Assembly (NCBI GenBank): GCA_022842065.1
Contig: JALHQH010000049.1
Span: forward strand, 26,692-90,691
Direction of reading: 5' to 3'
From: Caldilineaceae bacterium
GTDB taxonomy: Bacteria > Chloroflexota > Anaerolineae > Caldilineales > Caldilineaceae
Length of the DNA: 64,000 nucleotides
Shown: one piece after another, positions 47,194-55,883 of the stretch
Numbering within the stretch: position 1 is the first letter of the stretch
Layout: every line of letters begins with the position of its first letter
The notes under the pieces: generated by a model
Databases searched by the model: none
Told to the model about the DNA's origin: nothing
Seen by the model: only the letters and a program-made list of their open reading frames with translations
Program-made: the position numbers and the translations under genes

Positions 47194-48138
47194 CTAATTC
47201 GGATCAAGGTCAATGCCCAATGCGCGCAATTTGGCAGCGTACGCTTCGGCGCGCTTACGTTCAGCAGCAGCCTGACGCTCGGCAGCAGCAGCCTGACGCT
47301 CGGCAGCAGCAGCCTGACGCTCGGCAGCAGCAGCCTGACGCTCGGCAGCAGCAGCACGTGCTTCGGCAGCTTGGTAGTGCAGCAGAACAAAACCCCGATA
47401 GACATCATCCAGGGCCAGCGTTTCGAGTGAGCGTTGACGCTTTAGATCGCTGTAGCGAAATTGAAAGCCCGGCAAGACCTTGGAGCGGATGACCCCTTCT
47501 TCATCAGGCTGCATTTCAACATAGCCACCAGTCGGCGCTTGCTCATAAAAATGCATATTCACGCCAGCCGGATCGAGAATATAATACTCCTGCACGCCGG
47601 CAAAGGCATACTCGCTCTTTTTAATCGTGGTATCACGCAGGATCTCGTCTTTGGAGGAATCCGAGATCGCCTCGATACAGAGGTCGCAGATGCCGTGGTA
47701 GGAGCGCTCGTCGGCACCCCAAGTCACCGGATTGGTGTGCAGGATGGCCGCCAGATCGGGCTTGCGGATCACCTCTTTCATGAGGTGCAGTTGATCAGGA
47801 TCCGGCACGCGCATGGTAAAGCCGGTCTCCAGCCCCATCAGTTGGGCATTCTGGGCGACAGCAACATACTGACGCAGGAGTTCTAGGAACCAGTGAAAAA
47901 GTTGCAGTTGAATTGGGTTGGGCATCGGTTTGACCTCGAGGTAGCCGTTGTTCCATTCATAGCTTGGCTCTGCCTCGTACCAAACCGCCCAATACGCTTC
48001 TTTGGTCACATAGCGGCCATGGTCAGGGGCAACCAAGGCGGACAGCCCGTGGCCATTGGCATGACCATTCTGGTGTCCCGTTTGCTGGTTCATTGGCTTC
48101 TGGTTAGTTGGAGTTGGCGTTGATGTTGCAAATGCCAT
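47194..48138 (-). CDS. Uma2-family (DUF820) PD-(D/E)XK nuclease-like protein with AAERQA repeats
   Basis: About 314 aa. The Uma2 core shows the restriction-like fold signature: E-T-G-F-T-M-R-V-P-D, R-K-P-D-L-A, C-I-E-A-I-S-D-S-S and K-S-E-Y-A-F-A-G-V-Q-E-Y-Y-I. The N-terminus has an Asn/Gly/His-rich stretch. The C-terminus is a coiled-coil of near-identical A-A-A-E-R-Q-A heptads encoded by four 21-bp tandem repeats (47274-47357). ATG 48138 is chosen because GGAGG lies upstream. Uma2 proteins are multi-copy in Chloroflexota and cyanobacteria; their role is unknown. Confidence 0.85.
   Translation of the reverse strand: MAFATSTPTPTNQKPMNQQTGHQNGHANGHGLSALVAPDHGRYVTKEAYWAVWYEAEPSYEWNNGYLEVKPMPNPIQLQLFHWFLELLRQYVAVAQNAQLMGLETGFTMRVPDPDQLHLMKEVIRKPDLAAILHTNPVTWGADERSYHGICDLCIEAISDSSKDEILRDTTIKKSEYAFAGVQEYYILDPAGVNMHFYEQAPTGGYVEMQPDEEGVIRSKVLPGFQFRYSDLKRQRSLETLALDDVYRGFVLLHYQAAEARAAAAERQAAAAERQAAAAERQAAAAERQAAAERKRAEAYAAKLRALGIDLDPN
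47262..47357 (-). repeat. 21-bp tandem repeat coding for heptads
   Basis: Plus-strand unit of 21 bp, built from GCAGCAGCAGCCTGACGCTC plus one G, four near-identical copies. It keeps several frames open, which produces a false plus-strand ORF. Confidence 0.9.
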
Positions 48139-48169
48139 CTGACATTCCTCCATTTGGTATAGACTTGGC

Positions 48170-48222
48170 GCTGCCACAAATTAACACGTTCGCCAGTGTA
48201 AAAAGTGTTAATTTGTGACAAC
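48170..48222 (+). repeat. 53-bp dispersed palindrome, copy B
   Basis: Homologous to copy A at 43965-44017 in opposite orientation; here it lies directly upstream of the Uma2 gene. Confidence 0.8.
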
Positions 48223-48279
48223 CACCGGTATAGAACAATCGATCCGTGCCCATCAGTATAGAGTTGCCCCGCCCCTTTG

Positions 48280-48762
48280 TCAATGCTGTTGCCACAAATA
48301 GATGATCAGGTCTTGTGGGAAAGTAGGCGCGCCCAGGTCGTGGAGCGTGCGCAGCAGTTGAGCACGGTGATCGGTGCCGTGGTTAGCAACATGTAAGAGC
48401 ACTTGCCAGCGCGTCTGGGGGATGCCGGGCATCAGCTCTTCAAGGGCAGCTTCATCAAGACCGGCGACATAGGCCTTGGCGGTTGCGGTAGCCTGTTGGC
48501 AGAACGCGTGGACAGCCTCCTTGGTCGGGTAATCTGCCAGATCCACATCAAACCAGCGGGCATCTGGATCGCCCTGCAAGCCGCGCAGCCAGCGCGTATC
48601 GATCACGGCGACATGCATCAACTGGTTACGCAGCGAGCCGTGGGCGTAGGGCTCGTCCTGCGTAAATTGTTCATCAGTCAAGGTCATCACGCTCGCCCAG
48701 ATCTGATCATAGAGCGCATAGTTGTAGTCAAACATGGTTTGAATTTGTTGTAGTGCTGACAT
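48280..48762 (-). CDS. DinB-family protein
   Basis: 160 aa four-helix-bundle protein. F-D-Y-N-Y-A-L-Y near the start, M-H-V-A-V-I-D-T-R-W-L in helix 2, and V-A-N-H-G-T-D-H-R-A-Q-L-L near the C-terminus: the three His positions are those of DinB metal sites. Members include thiol-dependent (mycothiol/bacillithiol) transferases and uncharacterised damage-induced proteins. ATG 48762 has GGAG nearby; the frame opens 10 codons earlier. Confidence 0.85.
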   Translation of the reverse strand: MSALQQIQTMFDYNYALYDQIWASVMTLTDEQFTQDEPYAHGSLRNQLMHVAVIDTRWLRGLQGDPDARWFDVDLADYPTKEAVHAFCQQATATAKAYVAGLDEAALEELMPGIPQTRWQVLLHVANHGTDHRAQLLRTLHDLGAPTFPQDLIIYLWQQH

Positions 48763-48774
48763 TACTTGCTCCTT

Positions 48775-48852
48775 TATACTTGGCTCTGGCATAGATGATC
48801 AGCTTTTCCTCATGTAGATGAGTTAGTTTTATGATCATCTATGCCCAACCGC
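48775..48852 (+). repeat. 78-bp dispersed element, copy 1
   Basis: TATACTTGGCTCTGGCATAG ... CAACCGC, with inner palindrome GGCATAGATGATCA / TGATCATCTATGCC. Matches copy 2 (58869-58946) at nearly the same length and order. Confidence 0.85.
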
Positions 48853-48868
48853 AGGCTAGTTCATGCTT

Positions 48869-49402
48869 TCAATTGGCGGCAAACTGGACTTCATCGGCTT
48901 GTTTTAACGTGGCAAACCAATTCCCCAAGACGCGGTTATGGTGATCGATAATCTGCGCGGCACTTAAACCCCCATCACCCCAGGTGCTATGGCTGTCGGC
49001 GACTAGTTCGACCGCATAGTTTTCACTAAACGCGCGCCGACAGGTGGTATCAACACAGTAATCGCTCTGAATGCCGGCGATGACCAACTTTTCAATGCTC
49101 AGGTCATCGAGTTCGGTGCGCAGCGTCGTCGCGTGGAAAGCGTCGGGCGTGCGCTTCTGGACAATGATTTCACCCGGCAGTGGCGCGATGGCTGGGTGGA
49201 TTTCCCAGCCGGGCAGTCCTGGGGCATGGGGTGCGCCGTCTGGGCCACAATGTTGCACATAAATGACCGGGGTGGTACTGGCCCGCGCCCGGTCGATCAA
49301 GCTGTGCAAATTGGCGAGCAGTCCTTCATGGTTGTAGACCGGTGCAGCCGGGTCGAACATACAATTTTGGACATCGATAATCAGCAGGGCTTGTTTTGTC
49401 AT
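48869..49402 (-). CDS. Isochorismatase-family cysteine hydrolase
   Basis: 177 aa from ATG 49402 (frame opens further upstream). Catalytic triad elements: A-L-L-I-I-D-V-Q-N (Asp), V-Q-K-R-T-P-D-A-F-H (Lys) and G-I-Q-S-D-Y-C-V-D-T-T (Cys). Could hydrolyse an amide or imide such as nicotinamide, N-carbamoyl compounds or isochorismate; substrate unknown. Divergent from the WYL regulator, which may control it. Confidence 0.88.
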   Translation of the reverse strand: MTKQALLIIDVQNCMFDPAAPVYNHEGLLANLHSLIDRARASTTPVIYVQHCGPDGAPHAPGLPGWEIHPAIAPLPGEIIVQKRTPDAFHATTLRTELDDLSIEKLVIAGIQSDYCVDTTCRRAFSENYAVELVADSHSTWGDGGLSAAQIIDHHNRVLGNWFATLKQADEVQFAAN

Positions 49403-49505
49403 TGGTTGGTTCCTTTGTCTTGCTTGGTTGCTGAAACAACATAATCCTGATATTATCACGCTATGCGGACAGGAACGATCCTATTTTTTCAGCAATAAGG
49501 AAGTT

Positions 49506-50459
49506 ATGTACAATCCCACCACCCGACTGCTCACGATCCTGGAATTGCTGCAAGCCCACGGCGCGTTGAGCGGCGTGGACCTGGCGGCGCGGCTCGAAGT
49601 TGACGTGCGCACCATCCGCCGCTATATCACTATGCTCCAGGATATGGCGATTCCGATTGAAGCGGAGCGGGGGCGGCATGGCAACTACTATCTGCGCCCC
49701 GGCTATAAACTCCCACCCCTCATGTTTGGCGAAGATGAAGCGCTGGCGCTCACGCTAGGGTTATTAATGTCGCGGCGGCTGGGGTTGAGTGCCGATGCGG
49801 CAGCAGTGGAAGGGGCACTGGCCAAGGTCTTGCGCGTGCTGCCCACCACCATCAACGCCACGGCCCAAGCGCTCGCCGAGGTGCTGGTGATCGACCTGCC
49901 GCCGACAAAAAGTGTGCCCAATCGCGCGGCGCTGGTCGCGGCTAGTTTGGCTACCTACCGCGGCAAACAGATTAACCTTCACTACCAGGCCTTCAACGGT
50001 GAGGAAACTCGCCGGATGCTCGATCCCTACGGCATCGCCTACCGCGTCGGCTACTGGTACATTGTCGGCTACTGTCATCTGCGCCAGGATCTGCGCACTT
50101 TTCGCCTGGAACGGGTGCTAGCGGTTGAAGCCTCCGATCAACCGTTTGAACGGCCACAGGATTTCGATGTGCTGGCCTTTATCGAGCAATCGATTGCCAA
50201 TACGCCAGGGATCTGGACGATTGATGTGCGGCTCGATACCACACTGGAAGATGCCCGGCAACTAATCCCACGCACCGTTGGCTTGCCCGAGCTGACTGCT
50301 GATGGCGTCATGCTACGCTGCCATGTCCAAGATCTGGATTGGTTCGCCTACTTTCTCGCCCGCCTTGATTGCCCCGTCCAAGTCATCGGTCCACCCGCGG
50401 CGCGTGAGGCCATGCGCCATCTCGCTACCCACATTGCCCAAATGGCGGGAGCAAACTAG
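49506..50459 (+). CDS. HTH/WYL-domain transcriptional regulator
   Basis: 317 aa from ATG 49506, preceded by AAGGAAG. N-terminal winged helix (R-L-L-T-I-L-E-L-L-Q-A-H-G, V-R-T-I-R-R-Y-I), then the WYL part with H-Y-Q-A-F-N-G-E-E-T-R-R and Y-R-V-G-Y-W-Y-I-V-G-Y-C-H, in which the WYL triad reads W-Y-I, then a WCX-like C-terminal domain. WYL proteins bind nucleic acid or ligands and regulate neighbouring genes. The divergently transcribed isochorismatase is the likely target. Confidence 0.9.
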   Translation: MYNPTTRLLTILELLQAHGALSGVDLAARLEVDVRTIRRYITMLQDMAIPIEAERGRHGNYYLRPGYKLPPLMFGEDEALALTLGLLMSRRLGLSADAAAVEGALAKVLRVLPTTINATAQALAEVLVIDLPPTKSVPNRAALVAASLATYRGKQINLHYQAFNGEETRRMLDPYGIAYRVGYWYIVGYCHLRQDLRTFRLERVLAVEASDQPFERPQDFDVLAFIEQSIANTPGIWTIDVRLDTTLEDARQLIPRTVGLPELTADGVMLRCHVQDLDWFAYFLARLDCPVQVIGPPAAREAMRHLATHIAQMAGAN

Positions 50460-50460
50460 A

Positions 50461-50548
50461 ACGCGGATTGAGCGGATTAGGCGGATTTACGCTGTTCTGC
50501 CTGAGCGCGCAAGCGGAATGACAATGCACAAAATCCGCGTTCTATATT
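50461..50548. repeat. GCGGATT-type inverted repeat
   Basis: Starts GAACGCGGATTGAGCGGATT and ends AAAATCCGCGTTC; resembles 62722-62787 over its first ~35 bases. Confidence 0.6.
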
Positions 50549-51249
50549 TGACAATCTTTTTCACCCATGCTAATCTAGCAGCTTCCGTCACGATTCGTTT
50601 TCCTCTTTTATCGTCTGCTCTGTTTGAAAATTGGCGCATGATTGTCTAGTAAAGCTAGCGAAGGTTTGATTTTCAAAACAATTGCAGCAACGAGCTGTCA
50701 CAGGAGGTCAAAGCAATGGCAAAGTGTACTTTTCCACAACTGATCCGCACGTGCCGTTTGTGCCACGCTTCCTGGTCGATCGTTATCCACCATCATTGAC
50801 CTTGGGCTAGACCACGGACGCGTGCACCACCGGGTTCGCGCCCGGCTTCGTCCCGGGATTCGCTACTGTGGTCATTTAGGGTCAACCATTTTTATCCACC
50901 AACTCGCATCACGATTATAGACTGCGTACTGCGTCTAGCGGCTGTGCCTTTGTCTGCGCCATGCGTGTGTGGATCCTGCGTGACAGTTCGATGTCACCCG
51001 TTCTTCATTATCCGTTGTGCAGGGCCTTATTTGCGCGCGCTTTGCCCAAACCCTGCACGCGACCCTGGCTTGTCTGGCGGAAGTAGACAAGTCATCTGTT
51101 CGGACCCAGGCGGCAAAGTTGCGGCCTACTTCCTGCCGAATCGCATCCATACTCAAATCAATCGTAGGCGTTACACAGCGTGCTTTGGCTTCGCGCCCAA
51201 AGGGCTCCTGCTCAGCCGCCGAGCGCTGCGTAACGCCTAAAGCAAACAG
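50549..51249 (+). other. Leader region of the ABC exporter genes
   Basis: Beyond the 27-codon ORF at 50716-50799 there are a GACCACGG/CTGTGGTC repeat with inner hairpins (50813-50877) and a strong inverted repeat TAGGCGTTACACAGCG / CGCTGCGTAACGCCTA at 51165-51239, ending 10 bp before the first exporter ATG. ORFs over 50935-51268 on both strands match no known protein by eye. Parts could be relics of a mobile element. Confidence 0.55.
50716..50799 (+). CDS. Candidate 27-residue leader peptide
   Basis: ATG 50716 preceded by a perfect AGGAGGT at 50702-50708; TGA at 50797. Contains C-x-x-C (C-R-L-C) and ends I-H-H-H. No similarity recognised. The strong ribosome-binding site and its place before GC-rich hairpins and drug-exporter-like genes fit a regulatory leader peptide, but it could be chance. 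Confidence 0.45.
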   Translation: MAKCTFPQLIRTCRLCHASWSIVIHHH

Positions 51250-53013
51250 ATGGAGAAGATGCACATGAGGCTCCCCCTCAATGAATATTATCAGTTATTG
51301 GAACGTTATCTGCGCCCCCAGGGGCGACGAGTAAGCATGTTGGCCCTGCTAATTTTTGGCGGCATTGGGCTGCAACTGCTCGCGCCGCTGATTGTGCGCG
51401 CCTTTATCGATATTGCCCAGCAAGGGGGTAACACCGCCGCGCTGTTGCGCAATGCCTCCTACTACATGGCGGTGACACTCGTGGCCCAAGCAATCCGCCT
51501 GGGCGCGGCCTATCTCACCGAGGATGTTAAGTGGCGGGCGACCAACTGGTTGCGCAATGATCTGGCCGACCACTGTATGGGGCTCGACATGAGCTTTCAC
51601 AATGAACATACCCCCGGCTCGATGATCGAACGGATCGACGGCGATATCACGGAACTATCCAACTTCTTTTCACAATTTGTACTGCGGGTGATGGCCAATT
51701 TGCTGCTGTTGGTTGGTGTGTTGTTTATGCTCTACCGCGAGGAGTGGCGGATTGGCGCGGTCTTTACCCTCTTTTCCCTTGTGGTCTTCGTGCTGATGGC
51801 GCGGCTGGTCAGCTTTGGCACGCGCTTTTGGGCACAGGAACGCGAAGCCTCCTCGCAACTTTTCGGCGGATTGGAAGAATGGCTGGCTGGGACCGAAGAT
51901 ATCCGCGCCAATGGGGGCGTCGCCTATGTCATGGATCGGATGCAGCGCTTCACCTATCATCTCTACCGCGCCGGGCGGATGGCCTTTCTCGCCGGCAACC
52001 TGACCTGGGGCATCTCTAGCCTGATGTTTACGCTGAACCTTGTGCTGGCGCTTGGGCTAGGGGCTTACTTTCTGCAGAGCGGCGTGATTACCATCGGCAC
52101 GGTCTACCTAATCATGAGCTACAGCAACACACTACAACGGCCCGTGATTCAACTGGCACGCCAGTTTCAGGATCTCCAGGCGGCGACCGCCAGCATTGGC
52201 CGGGTGCGTGAACTTTTCGCGATCCAGCCCAAGGTGCAATCGCCCCCCAATCCAGTGGCGATGGGGAGTGGTGCGCTCAGTGTTACCTTTGATCATGTCA
52301 ACTTTGGCTACAATACCACCGACCTGATTCTGCGTGATGTGGACTTTCACCTGCCGGCGGGCAAAGTGTTGGGACTGTTGGGACGCACCGGCAGCGGCAA
52401 AACCACAATCACCCGGTTACTCTTTCGCCTTTATGACCCAACCGCTGGCGGGATCGCCCTGAGTGGCTGTGATCTGCGCACGGCCACCCTCGATGATGTG
52501 CGGCGCAGTGTCGGCATGGTGACGCAGGAAGTGCAGCTCTTCCAAGCCTCGGTACGCGACAATCTGACCTTCTTCGACCGCTCGATCGGGGATGCCGCCA
52601 TTGAAGAAGCGCTAGAAGCGTTGGGGCTAAGTGCGTGGCGCGCCGGGTTACCCCAAGGACTCGACACCCGGCTCGAAGGGGGCGGACGCGGCCTGTCGGC
52701 GGGGGAAGCGCAGTTGCTCGCCTTCACCCGAGTCTTTCTCAAGAACCCAGGGCTGGTGATCATGGATGAAGCATCGTCACGCCTTGATCCGGTCACCGAA
52801 GGGCTGATCGAACGGGCGATTGACCGGCTGCTGCACAACCGCACCGCGATTATCGTCGCCCATCGTTTGGCAACCGTCCAACGGGCGGATCGGATTATGA
52901 TCCTGAGTGATGGCGAAATTATCGAGCAGGGGGATCGCGTCGCGCTCGTAGCCCAACCTGATTCGCGTTTCTCGCAACTCTTACGCACAGGCATGGCGGA
53001 GGTGCTGGCATGA
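51250..53013 (+). CDS. ABC exporter half-transporter, subunit with the catalytic glutamate
   Basis: 587 aa: six-helix ABC transmembrane domain (residues ~1-320) then an ATPase domain. Walker A G-R-T-G-S-G-K-T-T, Q-loop M-V-T-Q-E, Walker B L-V-I-M-D-E-A-S with the catalytic Glu, H-loop V-A-H-R-L. The signature is degenerate (L-S-A-G-E instead of LSGGQ). Paired with the next gene, one site will be consensus and one degenerate, as in heterodimeric exporters such as TM287/288. Start 51250 or 51265 are both possible. The next gene overlaps by 4 bp. Confidence 0.9.
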   Translation: MEKMHMRLPLNEYYQLLERYLRPQGRRVSMLALLIFGGIGLQLLAPLIVRAFIDIAQQGGNTAALLRNASYYMAVTLVAQAIRLGAAYLTEDVKWRATNWLRNDLADHCMGLDMSFHNEHTPGSMIERIDGDITELSNFFSQFVLRVMANLLLLVGVLFMLYREEWRIGAVFTLFSLVVFVLMARLVSFGTRFWAQEREASSQLFGGLEEWLAGTEDIRANGGVAYVMDRMQRFTYHLYRAGRMAFLAGNLTWGISSLMFTLNLVLALGLGAYFLQSGVITIGTVYLIMSYSNTLQRPVIQLARQFQDLQAATASIGRVRELFAIQPKVQSPPNPVAMGSGALSVTFDHVNFGYNTTDLILRDVDFHLPAGKVLGLLGRTGSGKTTITRLLFRLYDPTAGGIALSGCDLRTATLDDVRRSVGMVTQEVQLFQASVRDNLTFFDRSIGDAAIEEALEALGLSAWRAGLPQGLDTRLEGGGRGLSAGEAQLLAFTRVFLKNPGLVIMDEASSRLDPVTEGLIERAIDRLLHNRTAIIVAHRLATVQRADRIMILSDGEIIEQGDRVALVAQPDSRFSQLLRTGMAEVLA

Positions 53014-54857
53014 ATTCCTGGCAAGCAGCTTTTCAATTGATTCGCAGCCAACGCAGGGATTATCTGCTCAACGTGCTGATTTGGAGCGTGTTGCAACTGA
53101 CCCCACTGTTACCCGGCCTGATCACTCGTCAGATCTTTGACAAATTGTCGGGCGAAGCAACGGTGGGTTGGAGTATCGGCACACTCTTGGCGCTACTAGT
53201 CGGGATTGGGGTGGGGCGCTTTGGCAATATGTTGGTCGGCTTCTTTGCTTATGTCCGTTTCCGCCATCGCACCAGCGGCATTCTGCGGCTGAACATGTTA
53301 GGGGAGATTCTGCGTCATCCTGGCGCAGCGGCGCTGCCCAACTCGCCGGGGGAAGCGATCAGCCGCTTTAGTGGCGATGTCAACGAGATGCTCCGCTTTA
53401 CGGTGGACCGCCTGGTTGACATCTGGGGGCTGGGGTTGATGCCAATCGTGGGGCTGATTATTCTCTACAATATTAATCGACCCATCACCCTGGCGATCAT
53501 TATCCCCCTGGCCATTGTGATCGTGGTGGCGAACCAGATGCGCCGCCGGCTGGAACGGGCACGGGATGAGCGGCGTCGTTCGGCCAGCCGGGTGATTGGT
53601 TTTATTGCCGAGATGTTCGGCTCGGTGCAGGCGGTCAAGGTCGCCAATGCAGGGCGACAGATCAACGCCCGGCTGAGTGAACTCAACGAAGAGCGCCGCG
53701 AACGGGCGTTGCAGGATACACTCTACAGCGAGTTACTCGGCACCGCCTTCGCCAGCACGGTCGAGATCAGCACCGGCATCATCCTGATCATGGCCAGCCA
53801 GGCGATGAGCGCCGGCACCTTTACGCTGGGTGACTTTGCGCTCTTTGTCGCCTATCTCTGGGAAGTGACCGAAGGGTTGACCTTTATCGGCAACACGCTG
53901 GCGGTGCAGAAACAGACCGATGTCTCGGTCCACCGCATGGCGCGCCAGCTTGAGAATGTGCGCCACAAGGATGAATCGGACTTTGTCGGTAACACGCAAA
54001 AACATGGTGCCGCCCAAGTGGCCGGCGGTGAGGCCTATCGCAAGTTGACCGCGCCGGTTGCTGTCCACCTTGATGGCAACTTCCCGCCGATCCCCTATCA
54101 ACCGAAACAGGCTGCCGACCATCTGCACGAGTTGACTGTGCGTGGTCTCACCTATCGCCACCCCAGTACGGGGCGCGGGGTCAGCCAGATTGATCTGACG
54201 TTGCAGCATGGCTCCTTCACGGTCGTCACCGGGCGGATTGGCGCGGGCAAGAGTACGCTGCTGCGGGTCCTGCTGGGGCTGCTGCCGATGGATGCAGGGG
54301 AAGTGCGCTGGAATGGGCAATTGATCGAGGAACGGGACAACTTCTTTGTCCCACCGCGTGCCGCCTACACCGGCCAGGTGCCGCGTCTCTTCAGTGACAC
54401 GCTGCGCAACAATATCCTGCTGGGGATGCCGGAAAGCGAAGCTGATCTGGAAGGCGCACTCTACCAGGCCGTGATGGAAAAGGATTTGCAAAACCTGGAG
54501 ACGGGGTTAGAGACGATGGTTGGCCCACGGGGGGTGCGCCTCTCCGGCGGGCAGATCCAGCGGTCGGCGGCGGCACGCATGTTGGTGCGCCGACCGGCAC
54601 TCTATGTCTTTGACGATCTCTCCAGCGCGCTCGACGTGGAGACCGAAAAAACCCTCTGGAGTCGTCTTTTTGACGAGGGCAAGTTACAGAATGGTGACCG
54701 CCCCACCTGCCTGGTCGTTTCCCACCGCCGCACGGCTCTCAGACGGGCCGATCACATTATCGTGCTCAAAGATGGGCAGGTGGAGGACGAAGGTAGTCTG
54801 GACATCCTGTTGGAACGCTGTGGTGAGATGCAGCAGTTGTGGGAGGGGCGGGCGTAG
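53010..54857 (+). CDS. ABC exporter half-transporter, subunit with degenerate Walker B
   Basis: 615 aa. Transmembrane domain, then a linker of ~60 residues rich in charged residues, then an ATPase domain with Walker A G-R-I-G-A-G-K-S-T, a canonical signature R-L-S-G-G-Q-I-Q-R, and Walker B Y-V-F-D-D-L-S in which the catalytic Glu is Asp; H-loop V-S-H-R-R. So its signature completes the working site of its partner. Starts inside the partner gene (ATGA). Substrate may be lipid, peptide or drug. Confidence 0.9.
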   Translation: MNSWQAAFQLIRSQRRDYLLNVLIWSVLQLTPLLPGLITRQIFDKLSGEATVGWSIGTLLALLVGIGVGRFGNMLVGFFAYVRFRHRTSGILRLNMLGEILRHPGAAALPNSPGEAISRFSGDVNEMLRFTVDRLVDIWGLGLMPIVGLIILYNINRPITLAIIIPLAIVIVVANQMRRRLERARDERRRSASRVIGFIAEMFGSVQAVKVANAGRQINARLSELNEERRERALQDTLYSELLGTAFASTVEISTGIILIMASQAMSAGTFTLGDFALFVAYLWEVTEGLTFIGNTLAVQKQTDVSVHRMARQLENVRHKDESDFVGNTQKHGAAQVAGGEAYRKLTAPVAVHLDGNFPPIPYQPKQAADHLHELTVRGLTYRHPSTGRGVSQIDLTLQHGSFTVVTGRIGAGKSTLLRVLLGLLPMDAGEVRWNGQLIEERDNFFVPPRAAYTGQVPRLFSDTLRNNILLGMPESEADLEGALYQAVMEKDLQNLETGLETMVGPRGVRLSGGQIQRSAAARMLVRRPALYVFDDLSSALDVETEKTLWSRLFDEGKLQNGDRPTCLVVSHRRTALRRADHIIVLKDGQVEDEGSLDILLERCGEMQQLWEGRA

Positions 54858-54990
54858 GAGGGGTAGATCGGTAAATCGGTAGATCGGTAGGCAGAAGGAG
54901 CTTCAAGGGCTAACCTATCTACCGATTTACCGATTTACCGATTTACCGATTTACCGATTTACCGATCTACTTATCTACCGATTTACCTCT
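54858..54990. repeat. Second CGGTAAAT-type array in inverted halves
   Basis: Units AGATCGGTAAATCGGTAGATCGG, a ~30-bp spacer, then about eight complementary ATTTACCG units. Same unit as 24863-24945. Confidence 0.85.
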
Positions 54991-54998
54991 CCATCAAT

Positions 54999-55574
54999 TC
55001 AACCGGCGCTCGCATAAGCCTGTTCAATCCAGCCAATCAGCTCCGCGTCCACCTGTGCGGGATCATCGACCCGGATCTTGTAATTGCACATGCCGCCAGC
55101 CGGGACAACGGTTAGGCGGGCAGCGGCAGGCAGTTCTTTGACATTGAGCCCCACTTCCACCTGACTTTTGGTGGCGGGTCCGATCATGGCAAACTGCTTC
55201 TTGCGGCGCAGACTGAGATACCCCTTCTTTGGCAGAATTTCAAAGTCGCCAAAGGCCATAATTGCCGCCATGAGTTTGTCGTGGATTGGGCGCAGCGCCG
55301 CTTTGGGACCGGCATAGATCTCAGCAATGACGTCGGTTGTGGTGGCACCTTTCGCTTCGGCAGCGCGCGTGCCATCCGACTGAAGGACGGCATGGGTCAA
55401 GGCATTGGCATCACCGTGGCCCAGGCTTAGCTCGCGCTTGAGCATGTCACGAATCTCGCCATGTTTGGTGAGGCCGCTACTCGACACCAGTTGTTGTAAT
55501 TCGGCGAGGCCCTTGCCCGTCTTGGTTTGGATATTTTTGATTTGGGTTTCGGTTGCCTGTTGCAAAGTACTCAT
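54999..55574 (-). CDS. DUF4287/DUF5655-type protein
   Basis: 191 aa. N-terminal part I-Q-T-K-T-G-K-G-L-A-E-L followed by L-T-K-H-G-E-I-R-D-M-L-K and L-G-H-G-D-A-N-A-L matches the DUF4287 pattern; the C-terminal half (L-R-R-K-K-Q-F-A-M-I-G-P-A-T) fits DUF5655. Function unknown. AAGGGAATG precedes ATG 55574. Confidence 0.8.
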   Translation of the reverse strand: MSTLQQATETQIKNIQTKTGKGLAELQQLVSSSGLTKHGEIRDMLKRELSLGHGDANALTHAVLQSDGTRAAEAKGATTTDVIAEIYAGPKAALRPIHDKLMAAIMAFGDFEILPKKGYLSLRRKKQFAMIGPATKSQVEVGLNVKELPAAARLTVVPAGGMCNYKIRVDDPAQVDAELIGWIEQAYASAG

Positions 55575-55883
55575 GTCATTCCCTTGGGAAATATAAGTAG
55601 GCTAGCATCGTGCGGACGTGGAAACGCAAAAGCGACCGGCACAAAAAGCATAGCAGATAATCATGAGGAGAACAAAGAAGAAGAGAAACTACTGTAACTT
55701 ACTGCTTAGTTTTATTATAGCAAAGCTTTCTATACAAATCCATAGTAGAATTTTTTCAATTCTATTTCAATTTCTACTCCTTTTTCCCCTCTAAGTGGGG
55801 ATTGCACTTTCGTGTTGTACTCTCTATAATGCCTTGACATGTGGCAAGGAGGGTGCGTAATCTGTTGCTTAAGGAGCTGACCT
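55575..55883. other. Divergent promoter region
   Basis: AT-rich 55640-55780; contains the promoter at 55802-55830. No ORF. Confidence 0.6.
55802..55830 (+). promoter_or_regulatory. Promoter of the multi-domain regulator
   Basis: TTGCAC (55802-55807), 17-bp spacer, TATAAT (55825-55830). Confidence 0.75.

Noticed and set aside
47140..47430. Plus-strand ORF with repeated S-S-L-T-L-G
   Set aside because: Product of the 21-bp tandem repeat read on the wrong strand of the Uma2 gene.
50813..50877. tRNA or integron attC site
   Set aside because: GGTTCG occurs, but no cloverleaf can be drawn, and attC core sites are not matched.
50935..51268. Transposase fragment
   Set aside because: ORFs on both strands show no recognised transposase motif; left as an unexplained region.
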